A DNA stretch of 56,779 bases, from contig NZ_KB893546.1 in assembly GCF_000374085.1 (NCBI RefSeq), positions 15,671 to 72,449 on the forward strand, read 5' to 3'. The translations under genes were made by a program, and so were the position numbers. This document shows positions 33,935-42,155 of this stretch, piece after piece (positions within the stretch are counted from its first letter, which is position 1; the number at the start of each line of letters is the position of its first letter). Under the pieces are notes generated by a model that saw only the letters and a list, made by a program, of their open reading frames with translations, did not search any database and had not been told where the DNA came from. Origin of the DNA: Spirosoma spitsbergense DSM 19989. GTDB taxonomy: Bacteria > Bacteroidota > Bacteroidia > Cytophagales > Spirosomataceae.

Positions 33935-34321
33935 GTGAACCGACGTATTCGCCCCAACGATCTCGAAAGCCCGCCCTGCAAAGAATTGATTCAGACACTA
34001 ACCGTGCAATGGGTTCGTGCTGAATTACCAGTCCGGGGACTGACGTACGCTGACTATACAATGGCCATCCGTACGCTGCTCCTGACGACGCAGGACCCGG
34101 ACCGGACAACGGCTATTGTTCAGGCCGTTCTTGCTCAGGCCGTTGATCTACAGAAAACGGCGGAATGGGTGGAAGAGGAACTCAAGTTCGAAGGCATGAT
34201 CGAAGGGGCTGACCGGATTGATTTTCTCCGGTTTGAACTGGAGCAGGCCGAGTCAGTTGATGATGCGATGCTCGATCAATACAACGAACGTATCAGTCGC
34301 TTTGCCGAGCGATATAGCTAG
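33935..34321 (+). CDS. Hypothetical helical protein, probably leaderless mRNA
   Basis: 128 residues starting at GTG. Charged and helical throughout (YADYTMAIRTLLLTTQDPDRTTAIVQAVLAQAVDLQKTAEWVEEELKFEGMIEGADRIDFLRFELEQAESVDDAMLDQYNERI), with no signal peptide, membrane segment or known motif. I do not recognise a family. Codon use resembles the neighbours, so it is probably real. Its own promoter places the transcription start at the start codon. It converges with the LpxR-like gene, 26 bp between stops. Confidence 0.65.
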   Translation: MNRRIRPNDLESPPCKELIQTLTVQWVRAELPVRGLTYADYTMAIRTLLLTTQDPDRTTAIVQAVLAQAVDLQKTAEWVEEELKFEGMIEGADRIDFLRFELEQAESVDDAMLDQYNERISRFAERYS

Positions 34322-34347
34322 TGGATGCCTGGTACGGCGCGATTCTT

Positions 34348-35319
34348 TCAGAACAATAGACCCATTTTTACCCCACCCCAGCGGTGCGACAGGCCCGTTT
34401 CAAATTCGCGGCTTAGCGCTGACTGGTAGTATTCCAGGTACAACTTTTTGTACGTGAACACCGCGCCAATGTTCGTCTGGAGCGTAGTACGCGTCAGATG
34501 GTCGGTCGGAATCACGTATGGACTACTTCGATTGAACAGGCCGCCCTGCAGGGTAGCATCGTAGCCCACCAAACTGATCATGGGCTGGGCATAAACATAC
34601 AGTTGCCACGGTAACCGACGGCGGTTCGGAGCAGGGCCAAACGGAGAATCGAATTGCCCTGTCATTACCACAATACCCCCTTGCAACCTATCCGAGAACG
34701 TACCAGCCTGGGCCTGCCCCATAGCACTTACCGACAGTGCATGACGATAGGCATAAACTTGTTTTTCGTAACTGAGGGTATAATTCAGGATAACGTCATT
34801 CCGGATCTGATACTGCCAGCCGTGCGGTTCAACCCCGTTTGTGAGCCGATGAAGGGCTGTCTGGATTTCGCTTCCCAGGGCAACCGGCCCCACCATACCC
34901 GTACTCAACACCGACGACACCCTGGCCCGGCGCAGCGTATCGGTCGATACACTGAATGATTTGAGCACCATACAAGCCGCAAATGGTCGGTTACCCACCA
35001 AAATAGTGTTGCTCCGAATTGACGTTGGCGTAAATCCCAAATGCTCAAAGGCCAGTCCGTACGGTGTCTGACTACCTTTTACGTTGGGAAGCAATCGGGT
35101 AAGTGGGTTTTTTCGAAGAGCCGGATGAACGACTTCAATAGTGTACCCCTGGGTGTAGTAGTAATCGGTGCCAGTGAAAAGGTCGTTGTCGTAATGCAGG
35201 CGAATAGACTTATCCGATCCCGTTTGCCGGAACGAGGCTGTATTGTCGATGCGTTGTGCTATACCCAGGAGGGGAACTAACCACGCCGAAAGGGCCAGAT
35301 AGGTTTTAATAGTTTGCAT
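34348..35319 (-). CDS. LpxR-like lipid A deacylase (DUF2219) outer-membrane protein
   Basis: 323 residues with a signal peptide (MQTIKTYLALSAWLVPLLGIAQ). The LpxR signature IRLHYDNDLFTGTDYYYTQGYTIEVVHP contains the conserved Asn-Asp and the T-D-x-Y-Y-T-x-G segment carrying the catalytic and calcium-binding residues. Later strands include PYGLAFEHLGFTPTSI, QIRNDVILNYTLSYEKQVY and LYLEYYQSALSREFETGLSHRWGGVKMGLLF, a terminal phenylalanine typical of barrel proteins. LpxR removes the 3'-acyloxyacyl chain of lipid A. In Bacteroidota this could remodel lipid A or an analogous lipid. Expressed separately from its neighbours. Confidence 0.85.
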   Translation of the reverse strand: MQTIKTYLALSAWLVPLLGIAQRIDNTASFRQTGSDKSIRLHYDNDLFTGTDYYYTQGYTIEVVHPALRKNPLTRLLPNVKGSQTPYGLAFEHLGFTPTSIRSNTILVGNRPFAACMVLKSFSVSTDTLRRARVSSVLSTGMVGPVALGSEIQTALHRLTNGVEPHGWQYQIRNDVILNYTLSYEKQVYAYRHALSVSAMGQAQAGTFSDRLQGGIVVMTGQFDSPFGPAPNRRRLPWQLYVYAQPMISLVGYDATLQGGLFNRSSPYVIPTDHLTRTTLQTNIGAVFTYKKLYLEYYQSALSREFETGLSHRWGGVKMGLLF

Positions 35320-35336
35320 GATAAACCAGTTGCCAA

Positions 35337-35394
35337 CTTTGACAAAGCTGATCGTATAGTTTCCTGGCTAACCGCGTTACCAGCTTTGTCAAAG
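35337..35394. repeat. CTTTGACAAAG intergenic inverted repeat
   Basis: CTTTGACAAAGCTG (35337-35350) and CAGCTTTGTCAAAG (35381-35394) form a perfect 14-bp dyad in the 91-bp gap after the M16 operon. The 11-bp core is itself palindromic. Possible terminator or group-specific repeat. Confidence 0.65.
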
Positions 35395-35410
35395 ATTTAT
35401 TTCTGATTAA

Positions 35411-36787
35411 TCAAAACCCGTCGGCTTTTATTTCCTTTTCGGTAATGGTACCGTACTTTTTGACTTTGTCCCGAATGGTATCTGCTTTGCCAACGAGTAC
35501 AAACTGAAGGTTGTTTTTCGGAAAATACTGGTCGATAATCTGGCGGGTTTTAGCGACCGTAATACCGTCAACATTCTTCTGGAAATTATTGATGAACGAT
35601 TCATCGAACCCTAAACTGAACATATCCGTCAGTAGACCTGCCAGTTCGCTGGCCGACTCGTAGCGAGGGGGAAAATCGGCTTTTACGTAGTTTTTAGCCG
35701 ATGTAAGGGCTTTTTCGTCGATGCCCGTTCGGTGCAAACTATCCAGCACCTGTACAGCCATGTCGATGGCTTCAGTGGTGGTGCTCACTTTGGTGAAGGT
35801 TGAAATCGCAAACGTACCACTTTTGCGAAGCGTGCTAAATCGACTTCCCGCGCCATACGTCAGGCCTGAATTGACCCGCAGGGCATCATTTAGCCACGAC
35901 GTAAAGCGTCCGCCCAGAATGGTGTTGACCACCGTGACGGGAATAAAATCGGGGTTACTCTGCGTGATGCCTTTGCCGCCAATAAGGAAGGTGGTTTCGC
36001 GGGCATCATCCTTATTCACCAGCAGTACCCGGCTTTTGTCGAACGCAACCGTTGGCTCCGAAATAGCGGGCGAGGTGGCAGCTGCCGTTTTCCAGCTTCC
36101 GAACAGGTCCGTAATGCGTTTTTTCATAGCGGCCGTATCGAAGTCACCCACGATGGCAATGGCGGCCCGATCGGTGGTGTAGTTTTTCTGGTAAAACTGC
36201 CGGGCATCGGCCGCCGTAATAGCTGATACGGCCGTTGGGGTACCGGTGATGGGATTGGCATATGGATGGCCCTCGAACAGAAACTTGTTGAAATACGAAT
36301 TAATTACGTTCCTGGGGCTTTCCTTCTGCTGCGTTAACTGGAGCAGTTGCCGCTGCTTATACTTGTCAAATTCAGCCTGGTTGAAGGTGGGTTTAGTCAG
36401 TACATCCTGGATAATGCCGAACAGTAAATCGGCATCTTTTACGGCAAACGAAGCGGTTAGTTTTGCCGTTTCTTTGCCCGCGTAGGTATCAAGGCTGGCA
36501 CCCACATACTCCACTTTTTCTTCCAGTTGCGCCTTCGTGTACGTTGCACTCCCGAACAACAGCGCTTCGGCAGTCATGTTGCCCAATCCGTAGCGATTCC
36601 CATCCTGCACGGCGCCTGCATCGAACACCGCCGACACGTTGATGAGCGGTACCTCATGCTGTTCCATCAGGTAGACGGTTAGCCCATTCTTAAGTTTGAA
36701 CTTCTGGAAAGGGGGCAGTTTGAACGTTTGCGCCCAGGAAGCACCTGTGAGCAACAGGGCTAGAATAATTAGGGGTATCTGTTTCAT
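35411..36787 (-). CDS. M16 family peptidase-like protein lacking the zinc motif (regulatory subunit)
   Basis: 458 residues with a signal peptide (MKQIPLIILALLLTGASWAQ). The insulinase fold is visible (FKLKNGLTVYLMEQHEVPLINVSAVFDAGAV, YFQKNYTTDRAAIAIVGDFD, TYGAGSRFSTLRKSGTFAIST), but where active members have H-x-x-E-H this protein has GLGNMTAEALLFGS, so no zinc can bind. Family knowledge: such inactive subunits pair with an active M16 subunit (the catalytic partner is the next gene upstream) in a heterodimer. The conserved GLTYGAGSRFS region, involved in substrate binding, is kept. The active partner is 130 bp upstream, with a long palindrome in between. Confidence 0.88.
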   Translation of the reverse strand: MKQIPLIILALLLTGASWAQTFKLPPFQKFKLKNGLTVYLMEQHEVPLINVSAVFDAGAVQDGNRYGLGNMTAEALLFGSATYTKAQLEEKVEYVGASLDTYAGKETAKLTASFAVKDADLLFGIIQDVLTKPTFNQAEFDKYKQRQLLQLTQQKESPRNVINSYFNKFLFEGHPYANPITGTPTAVSAITAADARQFYQKNYTTDRAAIAIVGDFDTAAMKKRITDLFGSWKTAAATSPAISEPTVAFDKSRVLLVNKDDARETTFLIGGKGITQSNPDFIPVTVVNTILGGRFTSWLNDALRVNSGLTYGAGSRFSTLRKSGTFAISTFTKVSTTTEAIDMAVQVLDSLHRTGIDEKALTSAKNYVKADFPPRYESASELAGLLTDMFSLGFDESFINNFQKNVDGITVAKTRQIIDQYFPKNNLQFVLVGKADTIRDKVKKYGTITEKEIKADGF

Positions 36788-36800
36788 GAAGTTTTTTTGT

Positions 36801-36863
36801 CATCCCGACGCAGGAGGGATCTTGAATTATCCTAACACTTGAGATCCCTCCTGCGTCGGGATG
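36801..36863. repeat. Perfect 22-bp inverted repeat (ATCCCGACGCAGGAGGGAT family)
   Basis: The arm at 36801-36822 (CATCCCGACGCAGG...) is the exact complement of 36842-36863 (...CCTGCGTCGGGATG), with a 19-nt loop. This ATCCCTCCTGCGTCGGGAT sequence is a familiar dispersed palindrome in Bacteroidota intergenic regions. It lies between the two M16 genes. Confidence 0.85.
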
Positions 36864-36917
36864 CAAAAATCGCTTAGAATGTAAGTCCTGAAAAGACGTA
36901 ATAGTCCCGAATTGGAA

Positions 36918-38261
36918 TCAGTTGTTTTTTGATGGATTGGTTTTCGGTTCGGGCAGCAGGTAGCCTACGGTACGATTTCGGCTGGTCAGGTACGTTTTCG
37001 CCACCCGCTGAATATCCTCTTTCGTTACCTTATTATAGAGGGCCGGTGCCTCGTATAACTTTTTGTAATCGCCGAAAAACAGTTCGTACGTACCCAGCGA
37101 GTTCGCCTTACCGTTGATGCTTTCCATCGTCCGGTAAAACTCCATCAGCTTCTGATTTTTTAGCTTTTGGAGTTCGGTATCGGTAATTCCTTCAGTTATA
37201 ATCCGGTCAATCTGATACTCGATCGAATGTTCCAGTTTTTCGGCCGAAATACCATTGGCGGCAATACCATAAATGGTAAACAGGCCTGGGTCGAACGATA
37301 GCTCTACGTTGGTAAACACCCGCGATGCCAGGGTTGAATCCAGTACCAGCGACTTCACCAGACGGGAGGAATTACCCGAGCTCAGCACCCCACTCAGCAA
37401 ATCAAGTGCGTAGTAATCCGGATGACGGGTAGCCGGTATGTGATAAGCCAGCAGAATATTCGGGGTGGCAATGTCCTTGTAGGTGGTTGCCCGGCGTTCG
37501 CCATTTTGCGGGGGTTCTACCGTGCGCAGACTGTCGGGTAATTTCTGAGCCGGAATGGGTTCCAGGTATTGTTCAGCCAGTTTTTTTACCTGGGCAGGCG
37601 TCACATCGCCCACCACAACGGCCACCGCGTTGTTGGGGGAGTAATACGTTTTGAAGTATTTTTCGAGGTCGGCCTGAGTCCAGCGTTTGATGTCGGATTC
37701 GAACCCAATGACCGGAAACATGTATGGGTGCTCAACGAAGGCCGTTGCGCCAACCAGCTCACTCAGCACCCGGTAGTTACTGTTTTCCAAACCGGTACTC
37801 CGCTCCGATAAGACGACACCACGTTCACTCTCCACCATGCTGGAATCAATGGCGAGGTCGCGGATACGGTCGGCTTCGAGGTCGAATATCGTTTCGAGGG
37901 CACCGCTCTGAAACCAGTCTGTATAAACGGTTGTGTTTTCGGTGGTATAGGCATTGTTCGAGCCGCCATTAGCCTCCATGGTACGGTCGAATTGTTTGGG
38001 ACCGTATTTTTTCGCCCCATTGAACATCATGTGCTCAAAAAAGTGAGATAGCCCCGTAATGCCGTGTACTTCGTTGCGGGAACCCACCTTCCAGAACGTA
38101 TAGAAATTGGCATTGGGAATCGAATGGTCTTCAAGAACCATGAATTTCATGCCGTTTTTGAGCGTGAAGGTCTGAACATCTTCCGCTTTGGGCTTATTCT
38201 GTGCCAGTGCCACACTCAGGGTGGTACTTAATACGACCAATAACCCGATTCGTATCTTCAT
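36918..38261 (-). CDS. M16 family zinc peptidase, catalytic subunit
   Basis: 447 residues from the ATG that begins the signal peptide MKIRIGLLVVLSTTLSVALAQ. The zinc motif is intact: LSHFFEHMMFNG gives His73, Glu76 and His77. The downstream ligand Glu lies in SMVESERGVVLSER. Further M16 features are GGSNNAYTTENTTVYTDWFQ and YSPNNAVAVVVGDVTPAQVKKLAEQYL. Together with the inactive subunit it should form a secreted processing protease. A longer reading from 38348 would add [16 protein letters not shown]... before the signal, which is unlike the family. Divergent from an SDR gene. Confidence 0.92.
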   Translation of the reverse strand: MKIRIGLLVVLSTTLSVALAQNKPKAEDVQTFTLKNGMKFMVLEDHSIPNANFYTFWKVGSRNEVHGITGLSHFFEHMMFNGAKKYGPKQFDRTMEANGGSNNAYTTENTTVYTDWFQSGALETIFDLEADRIRDLAIDSSMVESERGVVLSERSTGLENSNYRVLSELVGATAFVEHPYMFPVIGFESDIKRWTQADLEKYFKTYYSPNNAVAVVVGDVTPAQVKKLAEQYLEPIPAQKLPDSLRTVEPPQNGERRATTYKDIATPNILLAYHIPATRHPDYYALDLLSGVLSSGNSSRLVKSLVLDSTLASRVFTNVELSFDPGLFTIYGIAANGISAEKLEHSIEYQIDRIITEGITDTELQKLKNQKLMEFYRTMESINGKANSLGTYELFFGDYKKLYEAPALYNKVTKEDIQRVAKTYLTSRNRTVGYLLPEPKTNPSKNN

Positions 38262-38327
38262 GAGATTAGTTTGTCTGAAAACGTTAAAAATAGTAGCGAG
38301 CGGGCATATTACCATAAACCGGCTGCG

Positions 38328-38335
38328 TAGGTTTG
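38328..38335 (+). promoter_or_regulatory. -7 box of the SDR gene at 38361
   Basis: TAGGTTTG matches TAnnTTTG exactly and ends 25 bp before the ATG. Confidence 0.6.
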
Positions 38336-38360
38336 CAGAAAGACACATTACCTGACCATT

Positions 38361-39131
38361 ATGAATCAGTCTCTCTGGTCGCTAAGCGGCCAACGCGCCC
38401 TCGTAACGGGTGGCACAAAAGGCATCGGCGAAGCCATCGTTCGTCAGTTTCTTGACCTCGGCGCGTCGGTATTTATCGTTGCGCGTGATAACGCGCTGCT
38501 TCAACAGCAGCTTACCGATTACCGGCATCAGGGGCACGATGTGGGGGGGATTGCCGCAGATGTAAGCCAGCCAGGTGCGGCTAGTGCTATCATTGCGGCC
38601 CTCTACCAAACGGGTGATACGCTGGATATTCTGGTCAATAATGCCGGAACGAACATTCGGAAACCTACGGTGGATTATAGTCCGGCTGACTATGACCACG
38701 TACTGAATACTAATATGCGCTCGGCTTATGAACTGACCCAGGCGGCTTACCCATTGCTCAAATCGTCGGGAATGGGCAGAATTGTGATGGTGTCGTCAGT
38801 GTCCGGGCTGGCGCATACCAGCAGCGGGTCGCTGTACGGTATGACCAAAGCGGCCATGCTGCAATTGACGCGTAACCTCGCCGTGGAGTGGGCTGCGGAT
38901 GGCATTCGGGTGAATGCGGTAGCTCCCTGGTACATCAATACCCCCCTGGCAACACCCGTACTCACTAACCCCGAAAAACTGGCGGGTATTCTGAAACGCA
39001 CGCCCATGAACCGGGTGGGCGAACCGGAAGAAGTCGCTTCGGTCGTTTCGTTCCTGTGCATGCCCGCATCGGGCTATGTGACGGGGCAGACCATTTCGGT
39101 GGACGGCGGGCTGATGGCCTGGGCGTATTGA
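38361..39131 (+). CDS. Short-chain dehydrogenase/reductase, tropinone-reductase-like
   Basis: 256 residues. Classical SDR motifs: [16 protein letters not shown] (cofactor loop), [14 protein letters not shown], a [11 protein letters not shown] structural motif, catalytic Ser in [14 protein letters not shown] and Tyr-x-x-x-Lys as [26 protein letters not shown] and [20 protein letters not shown] close the protein. The NNAGTNIRK pattern is typical of the tropinone reductase and gluconate-5-dehydrogenase-like group. Substrate unknown. It has its own promoter in the 99-bp divergent gap shared with the M16 protease gene, and a palindromic repeat begins 8 bp after its stop. Confidence 0.92.
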   Translation: MNQSLWSLSGQRALVTGGTKGIGEAIVRQFLDLGASVFIVARDNALLQQQLTDYRHQGHDVGGIAADVSQPGAASAIIAALYQTGDTLDILVNNAGTNIRKPTVDYSPADYDHVLNTNMRSAYELTQAAYPLLKSSGMGRIVMVSSVSGLAHTSSGSLYGMTKAAMLQLTRNLAVEWAADGIRVNAVAPWYINTPLATPVLTNPEKLAGILKRTPMNRVGEPEEVASVVSFLCMPASGYVTGQTISVDGGLMAWAY

Positions 39132-39138
39132 CATTGAT

Positions 39139-39239
39139 ATTGTCATTCGCTTCGCAGTCATTAATCGTCATTCATTATCATTCGTGGTGCCAAATTCTGC
39201 CTATAAATGATAACCGATAACCGCGAAGCGAATGACAAT
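39139..39239. repeat. Inverted repeat between convergent genes
   Basis: ATTGTCATTCGCTTCGC (39139-39155) is exactly complementary to GCGAAGCGAATGACAAT (39223-39239). The 67-nt interior has further TCATT/AATGA repeats. It may act as a shared terminator or be a small repeat element. Confidence 0.75.
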
Positions 39240-39259
39240 GAATGACCACCAATGACTCT

Positions 39260-40213
39260 TTATACACCCGCGACCATCGCTTTCATTTTTGCCATGGCCG
39301 TATTGGCTACGATCTGCGCATCCTGGGCGTAGTATTTCTTGTTGAACACTTCCAGCGACAGTACGATGGGTTTATCGGTGCGCTTGATGAGTTTCAGGGT
39401 TTCCTTGAGGGGCGCAATACCATCGCCGGGATATACCCGGTCGGCATCGGTGATTTTCTCCTGAGTGAAGTCGGCGGTGTAGTCGTTTACGTGAAATACC
39501 TCGATAGCGGGCTTGCCGACCAGGGGCAGCATCGTATTGCCGGAGCCGCCTTTGTAGAGGTGATAGATATCCAGTAGTACCCGTGCAGAAGGGTGGCCGC
39601 TTTCAATAGCTACAAACATCACTTCGCCCAAGCGGTTCAGGTTAGGCGAAAAACCCCACAGTTCCAGCTGTGGTACCACGCCCGTTTTGTCGCCAATGTC
39701 CAGAACAGCCCGGTACCGTTCGGCGGCTTTGTACAGATCTATTTTAGGGCTCCCCGGCGATTGGGCACCGATAGGGGGGGTGGCAACCCGTTTGCAGCCA
39801 ATTTGGGCTAGCTGGTCCATTTCCCGCTTCATTTGCTCAAGTCCTTTAGCACGGGTGGCTTCGTCATCCACAATCCAGGGCGCAAACCCAATGGCGTTCT
39901 CTACGGTAATGCCCAGATCACTCAATCGCTTACGCGCTTCGGGCAGTGTGCCCCCACTGGCCAGATAGGTTTGTAAGGTTTCGATCCAGATTTCAACGGC
40001 TTTAAACCCTGCTTTAGCCGCAGTTTCCAGTTCTTTTACAAAGCCCAGCTTGTGCCCCCGAATGGTACTCATGTTCAGGGAGAGGGTGAATGGCGACTGA
40101 GCCGCAGGGGCAGTTGATACCGTTTCGGCGGTTGCTGAAGTGGGAGCCAGGGTTGCGCCGGCGGAGGCTGTTAACAGAGCCAGCGTTTGGCGACGGGTTA
40201 CGGATGGTGACAT
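39260..40213 (-). CDS. Secreted (Tat-type) TIM-barrel sugar isomerase/epimerase
   Basis: 317 residues. Leader MSPSVTRRQTLALLTASAGATLAPTSA looks twin-arginine type. The barrel carries SLNMSTIRGHKLGFVKELETAAKAGFKAVEIWIETL, KRVATPPIGAQ, PQLELWGFSPNLNRLGEV, ARVLLDIYHLYKGG, VFHVNDYTADFTQEKITDADRVYPGDGIAPLKETLKLI and VLSLEVFNKKYYAQ. The Glu, Asp-x-Tyr-His, the His in VFHVND and the final Glu are the metal ligands of xylose-isomerase-like barrels. It is only distantly related to the other TIM-barrel gene in the window. Substrate not deducible. The 415-bp region upstream holds no other gene. Confidence 0.87.
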   Translation of the reverse strand: MSPSVTRRQTLALLTASAGATLAPTSATAETVSTAPAAQSPFTLSLNMSTIRGHKLGFVKELETAAKAGFKAVEIWIETLQTYLASGGTLPEARKRLSDLGITVENAIGFAPWIVDDEATRAKGLEQMKREMDQLAQIGCKRVATPPIGAQSPGSPKIDLYKAAERYRAVLDIGDKTGVVPQLELWGFSPNLNRLGEVMFVAIESGHPSARVLLDIYHLYKGGSGNTMLPLVGKPAIEVFHVNDYTADFTQEKITDADRVYPGDGIAPLKETLKLIKRTDKPIVLSLEVFNKKYYAQDAQIVANTAMAKMKAMVAGV

Positions 40214-40628
40214 GAACGAAGTAGGATTCAGGCGTTTTTTGACTACTACAGTAAACGAGCAATGCGTGTAAACCTACTGCTTGTTGGTACTTCACCAACA
40301 CAATTTCAACGTGAAAACAATGGCCTGGAATTTAATTGTAATTTACCTCTGTCAATCAATAGGTTGATTTTCAGGTCAATGGTGTTGAGGGATGGATGAT
40401 TCCAGTTTAACAGCTTCATGGGCATGAACAAGGCGCTGCTAATCACTTCACCCCCGCCCTGCCCGATGAAGAAGTGTATGGAAGCTTTCGTCTGTAAATA
40501 CCAACAACGTCAGTTTGCGGAGGATGATCCCGTCAGAACACGGTTGATCGGACGGCTTTTGTGGAAGGTGAAACGGAGCGCATGGCCCGCATAATCGATA
40601 TTTCCCTGCTGGCAGAACAGGTTCGGGG
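40214..40628. other. 415-bp intergenic region, no supported gene
   Basis: It lies between the TIM-barrel gene start (40213) and the hemN stop (40629), so it must contain the TIM-barrel promoter. Short open readings exist on both strands, but none has a family motif, a signal or a sensible start. I see no hairpin with a T-tract and no repeat. Confidence 0.6.
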
Positions 40629-42011
40629 TCAGACGGTTTGGGAAAAAACAGGCCGGGCAGATGAGCAGGGTTGGTGCATGGACGGGTCGATGGCCATGCA
40701 GATTGTACGCAGAAAGGGGCGACCCGCCGGACGAATCCATAGCGCCGTGTCGTCGTAGTCAATCAGGCCATCGGCAGCCAGTTCGTTCAGGCGCGGTTCC
40801 AGCATGTCCCAGGTCGGCTCACTCCAGTCGGTAGGCTTCCAGGAGGTACGAAAACGGCACATCAGGTTCAGAATCTGCCCCCGTATAAACTGGTCTTCTG
40901 CCGTAAGCAGGTGTCCGCGCAGGAGTGGTAGCTGACCGCTTTGCACGATTCGGAGATAGGTCGCTATTTCTTTTATGTTCTGCGAAAAAGCCGCGCCTGT
41001 GTCGCCAATGGCCGATGCGCCCAACCCAATCAGCAGCGTGGTTTGCCGGGTGGTATAGCCCATAAAGTTACGGTGCAGCGTACCGGCCTGCATAGCCTGG
41101 TGGAGTGGGTCGTGGGCCAGCGCGAAGTGATCCATGCCAATCTCGGTGTACCCGGCTCGTTCGAGCTGGTCACGGCCCGTTTCGTAGAGCAACCGTTTCT
41201 GTATGCCAGAAGGCAGGTCACTCTCGTCAAAACTGCGCTGCCCCGTTCCTTTTAGCCAAGGTACGTGGGCGTATGCGTAGTACGCAATCCGGTCGGGTCG
41301 CAGTGCCAGTGTCTGCCCGATGGTGTGGCGCACCGAGCCGGGCGTTTGCCGGGGCAGACCAAATATCAGGTCATGGCAGATGGAGGTGTAGCCGATGGCC
41401 CGGGCCTGCTCCGTCACGCGCCGGACATTCGCAAAGGGCTGAACCCGGTGAATGGCCTGCTGCACCACCGGGTCGTAATCCTGTACCCCAAAACTTACCC
41501 GCCGAAAGCCGAAGTTGTACAATGTTTGCAGGTGTTCGGGCGTGGTGTTATTGGGGTGACCTTCCCAGCCGTAGTCGGGCTGATCTGTTGGGTCGGCGTA
41601 GCGAAACAGGCCCGTTAACAACCGCCGAAGTTCATGGGGTGAAAAGAAACTCGGTGTACCGCCCCCGAGGTGTAGTTCGGCAATCCGGGGTCGTTCCGGT
41701 CCGTGCTGTTGGGCAATTAACTCAATATACAGTTGCCATTCAGTCAGTAGCGCGTCGATGTAGGATCTTTCCACATCGTGATTGCGGGTAATGTGTTTAT
41801 GACAGGCGCAGAAGGTGCATAAACTATCACAGTAAGGCAGGTGAATGTACAGGCTGATTCCCTGGCGGGCGTTGGTGTCGGCAAAGGTCGTGATGAGTCG
41901 CTGCTGCCATTCGTGGTAGCAAAAGTTATCCGTGTTCCAGAACGGGACGGTGGGATAACTGGTATAGCGCGGTCCGGCTATAGTGTATTTGGCAATCAGG
42001 GAAGGGCTCAT
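40629..42011 (-). CDS. hemN: Oxygen-independent coproporphyrinogen III dehydrogenase
   Basis: 460 residues, the usual HemN length. KYTIAGPRYTSYPTVPFW is the standard start. The radical-SAM motif CDSLCTFC provides Cys61, Cys65 and Cys68 (CxxxCxxC), followed by the HemN-specific CHKH. LHLGGGTPSFFSP, RVSFGVQDYDPVVQQAIHRVQP and DLIFGLPRQTPGS are typical. It decarboxylates coproporphyrinogen III without O2. The ATG at 42011 is preferred over the longer reading to 42083 because the promoter box (42043-42050) and a regulator site would lie inside the longer gene. Divergent from ccoI across paired CTGA-N6-TCAG dyads. Confidence 0.93.
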   Translation of the reverse strand: MSPSLIAKYTIAGPRYTSYPTVPFWNTDNFCYHEWQQRLITTFADTNARQGISLYIHLPYCDSLCTFCACHKHITRNHDVERSYIDALLTEWQLYIELIAQQHGPERPRIAELHLGGGTPSFFSPHELRRLLTGLFRYADPTDQPDYGWEGHPNNTTPEHLQTLYNFGFRRVSFGVQDYDPVVQQAIHRVQPFANVRRVTEQARAIGYTSICHDLIFGLPRQTPGSVRHTIGQTLALRPDRIAYYAYAHVPWLKGTGQRSFDESDLPSGIQKRLLYETGRDQLERAGYTEIGMDHFALAHDPLHQAMQAGTLHRNFMGYTTRQTTLLIGLGASAIGDTGAAFSQNIKEIATYLRIVQSGQLPLLRGHLLTAEDQFIRGQILNLMCRFRTSWKPTDWSEPTWDMLEPRLNELAADGLIDYDDTALWIRPAGRPFLRTICMAIDPSMHQPCSSARPVFSQTV

Positions 42012-42042
42012 ACAGATACGCGCAGTAACGAATCGATGCCTG

Positions 42043-42138
42043 CAAAAATCGTCCGGTTTGTTGGGGTAGTTACCCATCAGCATCAGGTCGATAGCTGATG
42101 TATGTCAGCACCTGTCCGACAAAATCCGGCCACTTTTG
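42043..42138. promoter_or_regulatory. Divergent hemN/ccoI control region with paired CTGA-N6-TCAG sites
   Basis: Two dyads lie 22 bp apart centre to centre: a half-good site at 42073-42086 (right arm TCAG, left arm CCCA) and a full site CTGATGTATGTCAG at 42095-42108. A minus-strand -7 box GATTTTTG (42043-42050) is centred 33 bp left of the first. A plus-strand -7 box CACTTTTG (42131-42138) is centred 33 bp right of the second. This is the same 33-22-33 geometry as at the ccoS promoter and places the regulator at about -40.5, a class II activator position. Confidence 0.7.
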
Positions 42139-42155
42139 GGGAAATCATTCCAACT

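Noticed and set aside
40448..40762. Possible small gene on the minus strand between the TIM-barrel gene and hemN
   Set aside because: The translation is proline- and cysteine-rich without a motif, overlaps the hemN 3' end and has no promoter or consistent start.
41105..41791. 228-codon plus-strand frame opposite hemN
   Set aside because: Antisense to the radical-SAM gene. The product is arginine- and cysteine-rich with no family resemblance.
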